Made by a program: the position numbers and the translations under genes. Shown here piece after piece: positions 1 through 6,049 of a stretch of 7,813 nt of DNA (its first letter is position 1; each line of letters starts with the position of its first letter). A model generated the notes under the pieces. That model did no database searches. It was not told the DNA's origin and saw only the letters and a program-made list of their open reading frames with translations. Source of the DNA: Candidatus Saccharimonadales bacterium (lineage in GTDB: Bacteria > Patescibacteriota > Saccharimonadia > Saccharimonadales > UBA4665); the NCBI GenBank assembly GCA_025450135.1, contig JANWHZ010000019.1, positions 1-7,813 on the forward strand, written 5' to 3'.

Positions 1-938
1 CTAGCACCGCGATATATCACGCCATAACCAGCGATCAGCAAGGCAATTAGGCCCACGATAATCACTAGACCAACGCCAAAACGGTTGGAGTGCAGATTAG
101 AAACATAAAATAGCTGGATCAAATACGTGCTGACATAACTAACTAGAATACCGACATATAAATTGTAGAAGATCGGTTTATATATCTTTCCAGGTACTAG
201 AAATGCGTACTTAGCAAGGTGGAGACAAGCTAGCAACCCGAGCAGCCAGACTACAGCGAATGGGACCAGGTACACAGCAACTAATGTGCTTGGCAGTAAT
301 GCAAAGTGGCGTAACCCGTCATCATCTACTAACTTTGGTGCTACACGGTAGAAATATTCTCCATAAGGAAACACTAGACACGCGAAGAGAGTGCAGCTGA
401 GCACAACTAGGCGTTGATAATGCTGTTGAAAAGCTCGCCCTCCTGACACTAGTCGTGACAGCCGAAAGCTGCCAATGAATAGAAGCATACTTAGAAGCAA
501 AAACACTGCAAGTGGCAGAAGATTCGCTATCGTAGTAGCTACCGCAAGATATGGGGTGCCCTCAAATTGCGTTTTGCACGTCGAGGCTACGCAAGAAAGG
601 ATAGCGTAGATAAAGCTGATCAGCATGGCGTCGGCGATCAGGTTAAGCGCTGAGCCGTCTTTACTGTGTCGTATGTGTGATGCGTAGGTCTTGAAGCGAA
701 TCGCAGCAGTGGCTATAGTCGTCCAAAGCACGATTTCGACTAGTGCAACATAGGTATGCGTCTGTGCATATAAGAAAGTGTCGATACTCGGATCATGCTG
801 CCCTATAAGGTGCGCCGACCGAAAGATCATACCTATATACACTACTGAGACCACCAATACCGTAACATAGGCACCGACTAGTAGAGCAGTCTCTGGCTTG
901 GCTGCCTTGACCCTATAGCTTGGTGCCAGTACATTCAT
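1..938 (-). CDS. Orphan multi-pass membrane protein, C-terminus beyond the left edge
   Basis: I do not recognise a family. The reading frame is open for 312 codons from the ATG at 938 down to base 1 with no stop, so the gene continues outside the window. The translation is strongly hydrophobic with about eight predicted helices, at roughly residues 18-40, 59-80, 97-118, 132-158, 177-196, 215-243, 256-279 and 287-309. The loops are short and there is no soluble domain in the visible part. A loop near 90-95 is basic (HIRHSKDG) and one near 203-212 is acidic (KLVDDDGLR). There are Cys at 116 and 121, next to the third helix. The start is supported by an AAGGA ribosome site five bases before the ATG. 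A TAAAAT element (962-967, minus strand) could be a -10 but has no good -35. The gene is divergent from the COG4705 gene across a gap of about 260 bp. Confidence 0.8.
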   Translation of the reverse strand, partial: MNVLAPSYRVKAAKPETALLVGAYVTVLVVSVVYIGMIFRSAHLIGQHDPSIDTFLYAQTHTYVALVEIVLWTTIATAAIRFKTYASHIRHSKDGSALNLIADAMLISFIYAILSCVASTCKTQFEGTPYLAVATTIANLLPLAVFLLLSMLLFIGSFRLSRLVSGGRAFQQHYQRLVVLSCTLFACLVFPYGEYFYRVAPKLVDDDGLRHFALLPSTLVAVYLVPFAVVWLLGLLACLHLAKYAFLVPGKIYKPIFYNLYVGILVSYVSTYLIQLFYVSNLHSNRFGVGLVIIVGLIALLIAGYGVIYRGA

Positions 939-1126
939 AGCCGTCCTTGGTCTATACGCTTATTTTAGCTTAGCTGGTCTGTCACACATACCTTAAATCT
1001 TGTGATATTTTACTCATATCGTTTCATACGAACATCGCACAATAGCGACAAAAAGATGACAAAGTTGGCAGGTACTGACAAAGTGCTGGAAGACTACTTA
1101 CGATATACTAACAACTTGATACCTAT

Positions 1127-1154
1127 CATGCCCAAATTGACCATGTTGGGCATG
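1127..1154 (+). promoter_or_regulatory. Perfect 9-bp inverted repeat upstream of the COG4705 gene
   Basis: CATGCCCAA at 1127-1135 and TTGGGCATG at 1146-1154 are exact reverse complements separated by ten bases. The element ends 43 bases before the preferred ATG (1198) and 10 bases before a possible GTG start (1165). No T-run follows, so it is not an intrinsic terminator. It may be an operator, since the half-site centres are 19 bp apart, about two helical turns. It may also be a 5' leader hairpin controlling translation. A TATACT at 1104-1109 could be a -10 that places the hairpin in the leader, but no matching -35 is visible. Confidence 0.45.
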
Positions 1155-1197
1155 GACAGCATCAGTGCCATATACTCGGCATGTATGTAATGCGCCT

Positions 1198-1971
1198 ATG
1201 AAATTTGCAGCACTTAAAGCATTAACAACCAAAACCGCGCGTAAGGTGCCTGAGGTGACGCTTCTTTTTTGGGTGGTTAAACTGCTCACTACTGCGATGG
1301 GTGAGTCAACGTCCGACTATGGCATCTACAGCTTTAACCCCTACGTCGTAGTTATCTTAGGATTTATTGGGTTTGCTATCGCACTCTCAGTACAGTTTGC
1401 TTCCCGTAAGTTTATACCGTGGATATACTGGTTAACAGTTCTGATGGTTGCTGTCTTCGGCACCATGGCAGCCGATGTGATTCATATCGTGCTTGGCGTG
1501 CCCTATATTGTTTCCACAATCTCGTTCGCTGTCGTACTCACCGGAGTGCTTTACGTCTGGAAACGGTATGAGGGTACCCTCTCAATCCACAGCATAATCA
1601 CGCGTCAGCGTGAGCTTTTCTATTGGGCAACTGTTGTCACAACCTTCGCACTAGGAACTGCAGCAGGCGACCTTGCTGCGTACACCGCTCGACTAGGATT
1701 TTTTGCGGCTGGGCTTGTCTTTATAGCCATATTCGCGGTACCAGCTCTTGGGTACCGATTATTCAGATGGAGCCCGGTTCTCACATTTTGGTTTGCATAT
1801 ATTATGACCCGCCCGATCGGCGCATCTCTTGCTGATTGGACAGGAAAGCCACAAAGCGTCGGAGGCTTAGGCTGGGGCGATGGTCCTGTTGCAGGCGTGC
1901 TATTATCTCTGATAATCATTTTGGTCGCGTATAGTACCGTTCAGCACCCTAGCTTAAACAAGAATTCATAG
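1198..1971 (+). CDS. COG4705 conserved membrane protein with four-fold motif repeat
   Basis: This matches the uncharacterised COG4705 membrane family as I remember it, including the KVPEVT opening, TTAMGESTSDY, YWATV..FALGTAAGDL and the Gly-rich SVGGLGWGDGP near the end. The protein has 257 residues from the ATG at 1198, a normal family length, with seven to eight helices. The pattern [FY]W-x9-G-x4-D occurs four times: F24/W25/G35/D40, Y77/W78/G88/D93, Y142/W143/G153/D158 and F197/W198/G208/D213. This suggests a four-unit bundle of paired helices with four membrane-embedded acidic residues, as in a transporter or channel, but no substrate is known. The start is uncertain. A GTG at 1165 adds 11 residues, and neither start has a convincing ribosome site. 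I chose the ATG because the family motif begins about 16 residues later. The gene is convergent with the Cys-motif gene and stops at TAG. Confidence 0.88.
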   Translation: MKFAALKALTTKTARKVPEVTLLFWVVKLLTTAMGESTSDYGIYSFNPYVVVILGFIGFAIALSVQFASRKFIPWIYWLTVLMVAVFGTMAADVIHIVLGVPYIVSTISFAVVLTGVLYVWKRYEGTLSIHSIITRQRELFYWATVVTTFALGTAAGDLAAYTARLGFFAAGLVFIAIFAVPALGYRLFRWSPVLTFWFAYIMTRPIGASLADWTGKPQSVGGLGWGDGPVAGVLLSLIIILVAYSTVQHPSLNKNS

Positions 1972-2052
1972 CCAACGCATAGACAGGGTTGAAACTTATT
2001 GCCAAATTGGCTTAGCGATGTCAAAGACGAGTAACAACACCTTGACTATCAG

Positions 2053-2397
2053 TTACTTCAGTTCTTTCAGACGATGCCGCACTTCACTAGGGGAGGGTAT
2101 CTCTGTTTTTTTCTCGACGACGTTAAAGTTATCACGCTGCTCAATAACTTGCTCAATAGCCGGTATTTGATGGCCGGGCAGTACAATAAAGTGTCTCAGG
2201 CTCTTATGTATCCGCTCATACTCCGCTGGCGTCAACTCAATGCGCTCACGACATTCGAGGCTCGAGCACTCACAGTAAAATGGCGTTACAAGCAGATTCT
2301 GTACGCCAACATCATGTAGAAACCCGTCAACGTCTTTATTAATCTGCTTGAATATGACTTCGTTTTCTGCCAATCGTCGTTCGTCGCGTTTCTTCAT
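2053..2397 (-). CDS. Small conserved protein with Cys-x-Cys-x4-Cys motif
   Basis: This 114-residue soluble protein of unknown function resembles a family common in Actinobacteria and relatives. It has a basic, charged N-terminus (KKRDERRLAENE), then FYCECSSLECRERIELTPAEYE, then FIVLPGHQ and a C-terminal basic helix. C42, C44 and C49 with H76 could bind a metal such as zinc; this is inference. The frame is open upstream to an ATG at 2439, but I place the start at 2397. An extended -10 element (2420-2428) lies inside that upstream part, GGTGGGTG sits just before the 2397 ATG, and the family-like sequence RDERRLAENE begins there. The expected leader is about 16 bases. The gene is convergent with the COG4705 gene (81-bp gap) and divergent from the 69-residue membrane protein. 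It stops at TAA. Confidence 0.82.
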   Translation of the reverse strand: MKKRDERRLAENEVIFKQINKDVDGFLHDVGVQNLLVTPFYCECSSLECRERIELTPAEYERIHKSLRHFIVLPGHQIPAIEQVIEQRDNFNVVEKKTEIPSPSEVRHRLKELK

Positions 2398-2419
2398 ACA
2401 CCCACCGTTGATTAGTTTA

Positions 2420-2428
2420 ATTATATCA
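2420..2428 (-). promoter_or_regulatory. Extended -10 promoter element for the Cys-motif gene
   Basis: Read on the minus strand, the sequence is TGATATAAT: a perfect TATAAT (2425-2420) preceded by TG and one spacer base. This extended -10 form can work without a -35, and no good -35 is seen. Transcription should begin near 2413, about 16 bases before the ATG at 2397, leaving room for the GGTGGGTG ribosome site. Confidence 0.62.
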
Positions 2429-2479
2429 TCTAGGTGCATGCATCTTTCTAAAGCAACTCAACCGCGTTACAGTAGAGAT

Positions 2480-2689
2480 ATGCAAAAGATCTCAACATTT
2501 GTATTTATCTGGGCCTCGTTAGTTTTTGGAGCGCTAGGGATCGTGTTTGTCCTCACACTACCCGGCTTGCACGAACAACGATCGGTTCTGAACATATTCG
2601 TTATGAAGCTGATCATGGCAACCGTATTCATTATCCTACCCTCGTTCGCGCTCAGCGTAGCAGCCAAATATCTCAACGGCAAGATGTAG
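2480..2689 (+). CDS. 69-residue two-helix membrane protein
   Basis: I do not recognise this family. The translation starts MQKISTFVFIWASLVFG and has two hydrophobic segments, about residues 5-27 and 38-63, joined by a short hydrophilic turn (PGLHEQRS) and ending in a basic tail (KYLNGKM). It is a small helical-hairpin membrane protein. The frame stays open to 2348, but everything before 2438 overlaps the Cys-motif gene on the other strand and lacks a start context. Two starts remain. ATG 2480 has AGTAGAGAT upstream, a weak ribosome site. ATG 2438 (MHLSKATQPRYSRD...) has AGGTG only one base away. I prefer 2480 because it puts the first helix at the N-terminus. The gene is convergent with the 338-residue gene (50-bp gap) and stops at TAG. 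Confidence 0.68.
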   Translation: MQKISTFVFIWASLVFGALGIVFVLTLPGLHEQRSVLNIFVMKLIMATVFIILPSFALSVAAKYLNGKM

Positions 2690-2693
2690 CCAC

Positions 2694-2711
2694 GCCATCA
2701 GTGCCATCAGT
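2694..2711. repeat. Tandem 9-bp duplication in a convergent gap
   Basis: GCCATCAGT occurs twice in direct succession (2694-2702 and 2703-2711), followed by one further G. It lies in the 50-bp space between two converging genes. It looks like a slippage duplication. There is no stem-and-T-run terminator beside it. Confidence 0.7.
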
Positions 2712-2739
2712 GAAAATCGTGATCAGATTCAGGCTTATG

Positions 2740-3756
2740 TTATGCAGCGGTCAGTTCGGCATGAAAGTCAGCCACATGTCGGGCTACTGAGAACGCTTCT
2801 CCGGCCAACTGATCAACTGTTGGCTGGCTTACCTGCAGACCTCGTGCATTAGCTATACTTTCCGCCCCATAGCTAAGCACTTGAATACGCATGCCCGGCA
2901 GTGCCCTCGCCGCACGCATCGCACCGATCTTACGTGACGGGTAGAGATGGCTCGTAACGAGAGCTACTTCTTTGCCGCCCTGCCATTGCCACATTTGGGT
3001 GAGTAAGCGTACTTTGGCGTAATCATCTATCTGCGCATAACGCGTGTGGCTTTCATCGGTGTACTGACGAATGACATCCATTACATACACCGGAACATGC
3101 TCTTTATCATACGTGCCAATGCAGGTAAACGGTGAATCTGCCACGTCAACTCCTTCGATAATATTGCCATTTATGTCGTAACTATACGGTATTTTTCCTT
3201 TCGCTGGCTGGAACCCGGGCATGCGTGCGGCAACCTGGCAAGCTATTTCATATTCAGTCTTGCCTACCGCAGACAAGGGCATTTTAAGCTGCCGAGCCAT
3301 CTCTTCTCGTTCCGTTTGCTTAACTTCCTTCTCCTGACTAGCCGCAATTACCACAGCACCCGTGCTGATACTATTAAAGCGTACCATCGTGAGTTCCGCG
3401 AACATCTTAGCCCACGTTCCACCTTCAATTAACGCCAGGTAACCTTCGTTTAACCCAGCCTGAGTTGCATCAAGATCCTCATGTCGACCGGCTCCAAGCT
3501 CCAGCATGGCCAGGCGAAAAGCTGATTCGTCAGCAGGCTGGCCAGCCTTCACCTTTACATCAGCACGGCTATGGACACCAGGCGCCTGGGGATCTGGGAA
3601 TACGTCAAATGGACTTCGACCTACTTCGCCACTATACGCATCTGTAGCATGCGTAATAGCTTCAGCAATGTCTAAAACTGTTTCGAGTCGTTGCTGGTCG
3701 GTGAGGACATTGCTCCCAGCTGCCGCGTCAGCTTCATGTCGGTCTATATCGCTCAT
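2740..3756 (-). CDS. 338-residue soluble orphan, possible DUF218/YdcF-like fold
   Basis: I do not recognise this protein with confidence. It has no signal peptide or membrane helix. The N-terminal 60 residues are acidic (MSDIDRHEADAAAG). From about 130 the pattern resembles a Rossmann-like DUF218/YdcF domain: a strand STGAVVIAAS (131-140), a TEYEIACQVA helix (168-177), then IDDYAKVRLLTQMW (243-256) leading into the strand EVALVTSHLYPSRK (263-276) and a second strand IQVLSYG (291-297). VTS-H-x3-R fits the VTSxxHxxR signature of DUF218, but the glycine-rich first loop expected in that family is missing. I therefore treat this as weak inference. The start is well supported: GGGGAAGGAA lies about ten bases before the ATG and a near-consensus promoter lies upstream. 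The gene is divergent from the kinase gene. It stops at TAA. Confidence 0.85.
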   Translation of the reverse strand: MSDIDRHEADAAAGSNVLTDQQRLETVLDIAEAITHATDAYSGEVGRSPFDVFPDPQAPGVHSRADVKVKAGQPADESAFRLAMLELGAGRHEDLDATQAGLNEGYLALIEGGTWAKMFAELTMVRFNSISTGAVVIAASQEKEVKQTEREEMARQLKMPLSAVGKTEYEIACQVAARMPGFQPAKGKIPYSYDINGNIIEGVDVADSPFTCIGTYDKEHVPVYVMDVIRQYTDESHTRYAQIDDYAKVRLLTQMWQWQGGKEVALVTSHLYPSRKIGAMRAARALPGMRIQVLSYGAESIANARGLQVSQPTVDQLAGEAFSVARHVADFHAELTAA

Positions 3757-3795
3757 GTAGGTCCATTCCTTCCCCTATATTCGTGATTAAACTTT

Positions 3796-3824
3796 TTTAT
3801 AAGGGTATTTTACCCGTCTGTCAA
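3796..3824 (-). promoter_or_regulatory. Strong sigma70-type promoter for the 338-residue gene
   Basis: On the minus strand the -35 is a perfect TTGACA (3824-3819) and the -10 is TATAAA (3801-3796), separated by exactly 17 bases. Transcription should start near 3789, giving a leader of about 33 bases that contains the GGGGAAGGAA ribosome site (3766-3775). This is the best promoter in the window. Confidence 0.82.
3803..3815. promoter_or_regulatory. Operator-like palindrome inside the promoter spacer
   Basis: GGGTATTTTACCC is an inverted repeat with 5-bp arms (GGGTA/TACCC) around TTT. It lies wholly between the -35 and -10 of the 338-residue gene's promoter. A repressor bound here would block RNA polymerase, and a MerR-type activator would also bind in the spacer, although those usually need a 19-20 bp spacer rather than the 17 seen here. 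No T-run follows in either direction, so it is not a terminator. Confidence 0.5.
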
Positions 3825-3983
3825 CATGATATTCGTGTCTCGCTACCGCCAGACACTGAAGCATCAAGAGTACATATCCAGTTACATCACAGAAGATTGA
3901 GTAGAGCCGTCCTGGGCAACGCGTTTGATTGATCGTTTAAATAGCATAACTTGCCGCCAGGGGATACCCGCCCATCGACAATA

Positions 3984-4012
3984 TAGACACAATATACTTA
4001 TTATGTTACTAT
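3984..4012 (+). promoter_or_regulatory. Promoter for the kinase gene
   Basis: TAGACA (3984-3989, five of six -35 bases) and TACTAT (4007-4012, four of six -10 bases) are separated by 17 bases in a very AT-rich stretch. Transcription should begin near 4019, about 19 bases before the ATG at 4038. A GGGG ribosome site lies five bases before that ATG. The rest of the gap between the two divergent genes (about 3825-3983) shows nothing I can name. Confidence 0.6.
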
Positions 4013-4037
4013 ATATATTTACTGTAACGGGGCCAGT

Positions 4038-5354
4038 ATGGCGACACAAAATGAATTTGGTTACGACTTATGGCAAGTACCTGCTGCGCCCATTGATCCG
4101 TGGGGCCATGATGCCGACTCTCACCAATGGGATGGCCTGATATCTGCATACACTGAGGCTCAAAATGGGGCAGACGACGTTGATCTGCCGCTACCCGTCG
4201 CACCACGTCCCGCGCCCAAGCCACCACTTATCGTTAGACTTGCTAACGGCCACACTGCGATAGTCGAGCATCCTGACTGGCCGGACTACCGACGTGGAAA
4301 GGGCGGGTTTGGCATCGTTTACTGCGCAGAAGTATACGACCAATCTGGCGAACCATTAGGCAGACACGCTTTGAAACAATCATGGTCAACGGAAGCCGCT
4401 ATGGGTCATGGCGAAGGTAGAATACCAGCTGAAATAGTAGAACATGAGCCTGCCACTGACAGACTCACAGCTACGCTACGTCGTGAGACGGCTATCATGC
4501 AGCACATTTACCAGAGGGGCATAGCAAGACGAGGTAGAGCCGGTGTTCCTTATACAATCACCCATGGCGAAGACCATGAGCACGCGTACATGCTACAGCA
4601 ACTAGCAGGTGGCGAAACAGTACGTGCACATCTGGATAGCGGTGCGCCACTTCCAACACTGCAAATCATGCGGGAGTTGCTAGAAACGGTGACGGATATG
4701 GAAGATACATCCTCATCTGCCGGGCATGAGTCTGAATTCTCAGAATTGGGCGGTTTGGTTTACCACGATCTCAAGCCTGAGAATGTTACGTACGACCCTG
4801 ACACGGGTGACACATATCTTCTTGATGGCGGTATCGCGCTCGGCAGCCTCGAGACGGGCAGCAACCCGGCCACTGTCAGAGGCACCAGCATATGGATGGC
4901 TCCTGAGCAGTGCAGGGGGGCGCATAATTTGCTCCAGACGAATCAATACCAACTGGCGCTTATCTGGCTTGAGCTACGAACCAAGGGGGGATATAGCAAC
5001 ATGCGGTATGAAATGAACCACGAGAGGCGAATATATACCTATGCATATCAGACCGAGTCCGACCTGCACTGGGAAGGTATAAATAAGCTCATGATGGACC
5101 ACGACATTCCATATGAAGAGCAGCGTATTATGCTCCGCGCGCTACAGAATGACCCAACGAAACGTTGGGAGAGTACTGGGGCGATGCTCGATGCCTACTT
5201 GGAATATACATCGCAGCTCGCACTGTTTACGCCTAGACCGTCTGAGACACCCGCTTTCCGCCACGTCCGCCTTGTAGCAGCAGATACTGCGGATATGCAG
5301 ACCTTGCCGCTTGCACTGGTTAGGCGAGATCCAGTAAGCGCCCCTGTGCGCTAG
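4038..5354 (+). CDS. Soluble Hanks-type Ser/Thr protein kinase with altered DFG motif
   Basis: This 438-residue kinase-fold protein should transfer phosphate from ATP to Ser/Thr of an unknown target. Residues 1-80 are a Trp- and Pro-rich extension (LPLPVAPRPAPKPP at 50-63). The kinase domain runs from about 81 to 390: Gly loop GKGGFGIV (87-94), ATP lysine K113, helix-C Glu E150 (RRE), catalytic loop YHDLKPEN (242-249, with D244, K246 and N249), DGG in place of DFG (263-265), GT..WMAPEQ (282-291) and a late NDPTKR (371-376). Residues needed for chemistry are kept, so it is probably active. Unusual points are Phe to Gly in DFG, Asn302 where subdomain IX normally has Asp, an insertion of about 20 residues between K113 and E150, and another of about 15 at 222-236 (EDTSSSAGHESEFSE). 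There is no membrane helix or PASTA repeat, so it is cytosolic. It has its own promoter and a stop codon shared with the RibD-like gene. Confidence 0.9.
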   Translation: MATQNEFGYDLWQVPAAPIDPWGHDADSHQWDGLISAYTEAQNGADDVDLPLPVAPRPAPKPPLIVRLANGHTAIVEHPDWPDYRRGKGGFGIVYCAEVYDQSGEPLGRHALKQSWSTEAAMGHGEGRIPAEIVEHEPATDRLTATLRRETAIMQHIYQRGIARRGRAGVPYTITHGEDHEHAYMLQQLAGGETVRAHLDSGAPLPTLQIMRELLETVTDMEDTSSSAGHESEFSELGGLVYHDLKPENVTYDPDTGDTYLLDGGIALGSLETGSNPATVRGTSIWMAPEQCRGAHNLLQTNQYQLALIWLELRTKGGYSNMRYEMNHERRIYTYAYQTESDLHWEGINKLMMDHDIPYEEQRIMLRALQNDPTKRWESTGAMLDAYLEYTSQLALFTPRPSETPAFRHVRLVAADTADMQTLPLALVRRDPVSAPVR

Positions 5355-5953
5355 CTGCCCAATGTGCCAGTTTTGACTTCGCCGGCTCGCCTATAGTTCG
5401 CAAAAATTACGCCACTAGGGGTTACTTCCGAGCTGAGAAGCTTAAACGCCGCTGGCCGGGTGCCCTCTGCAAACAGTTTCTTGCCAACTCCTAGCGTCAC
5501 AGGGAATGTTTTGATCCATAACTCATCTACGAGATTGTTTTCAAGAAGTGTCTGAACAAGAGCGCCACTGCCGTGCACCTGCAAATCAGCACCATCTTGT
5601 TGCTTTAACATCCTTACTTCCTCAACAACGTCACCTTTAAGGAACACTGTATTGCTCCACTCTGAAGAATCAAGCGTATTCGAGGCAACATATTTCGTAA
5701 CTTCATTGATACCCGGCCAGGCCGCAGCATGCTCCGGCCAGTAGCCAGCAAAGATTTCAAATGTTTTTCTACCAAGCAGTAGATCGGCATGACCACTCAT
5801 TTGCTCGCCCATGAGGTTACCCGCAAGCTTATCGAAGAAGGGAAACGTCCAGCCGCCATACTTAAAACCGCCTGACGTATCTTCATCTGGCCCGCCTGGC
5901 GCCTGCATCACACCATCGAGCGAGATAAACGACAGTACGACCAACTTCCTCAT
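5351..5953 (-). CDS. RibD C-terminal/dihydrofolate-reductase family protein
   Basis: This 200-residue protein of the RibD C-terminal domain family (YyaP/YwjB-like, DHFR fold) is probably a cytosolic NAD(P)H-dependent reductase; the substrate is unknown. Family marks are the opening MRKLVVLSFISLDGVMQAPG (1-20), LLLGRKTFE (58-66), VASNTL (89-94), LQVHGSGALVQTLLENNLVDE (124-144, the nucleotide-binding GSG region) and TLGVGKKLF (153-161). Length is normal for stand-alone members, which are often annotated as dihydrofolate reductase although true folate activity is unlikely. The start is secure: AAGGAT lies six bases before the ATG. A 7-bp inverted repeat (5974-5999) upstream may regulate it. Its TAG stop overlaps the TAG stop of the convergent kinase gene. 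Confidence 0.92.
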   Translation of the reverse strand: MRKLVVLSFISLDGVMQAPGGPDEDTSGGFKYGGWTFPFFDKLAGNLMGEQMSGHADLLLGRKTFEIFAGYWPEHAAAWPGINEVTKYVASNTLDSSEWSNTVFLKGDVVEEVRMLKQQDGADLQVHGSGALVQTLLENNLVDELWIKTFPVTLGVGKKLFAEGTRPAAFKLLSSEVTPSGVIFANYRRAGEVKTGTLGS

Positions 5954-5973
5954 AATAGTATCCTTTCGGTTAC

Positions 5974-5999
5974 GCTCTATTCAGGCTATCACATAGAGC
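5974..5999. promoter_or_regulatory. Inverted repeat upstream of the RibD-like gene
   Basis: GCTCTAT (5974-5980) and ATAGAGC (5993-5999) are exact reverse complements with a 12-base gap. The half-site centres are 19 bp apart, as expected for a dimeric regulator binding one face of DNA. The element begins 21 bases before the ATG at 5953. A weak minus-strand promoter, CTGACG-16-GATAGC with TG before the -10, would overlap it. It could equally form an mRNA hairpin next to the ribosome site. Confidence 0.42.
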
Positions 6000-6033
6000 A
6001 GCCTACCGTCAGTGATCTCCGGTCACCACCATT

Positions 6034-6042
6034 TGGTATAGT
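6034..6042 (+). promoter_or_regulatory. Extended -10 element for the SDR gene, implying a leaderless mRNA
   Basis: TGGTATAGT contains TATAGT (6037-6042), preceded by TG and one base, which is the extended -10 form. No -35 is seen. The usual start of transcription, about seven bases downstream, falls on or beside the ATG at 6050, and no ribosome site lies before that ATG. Confidence 0.5.
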
Positions 6043-6049
6043 TAAGTGC

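Noticed and set aside
1002..1190. 62-codon plus-strand frame before the COG4705 gene
   Set aside because: It has no ribosome site, no recognisable family and no hydrophobic or domain pattern. It overlaps the possible GTG start and contains the 9-bp inverted repeat, so it is more likely a leader or intergenic sequence.
1570..1581. 12-bp palindrome GAGGGTACCCTC resembling the GGGTA/TACCC operator
   Set aside because: It lies within the COG4705 coding sequence (codons for Y-E-G-T-L-S) and lacks the three-base centre of the promoter palindrome. It is probably coincidence.
2009..2019. GCCAAATTGGC dyad between the convergent COG4705 and Cys-motif genes
   Set aside because: The arms are only 5 bp with a one-base centre, which cannot form a stable hairpin, and no T-run follows. 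It is not a terminator.
3790..3815. GGGTATTTTACCC with the nearby T-tract as an intrinsic terminator
   Set aside because: The T-tract precedes the stem on the plus strand and becomes an A-tract on the minus strand, so the order is wrong for a terminator in either direction. The promoter fit is far better.
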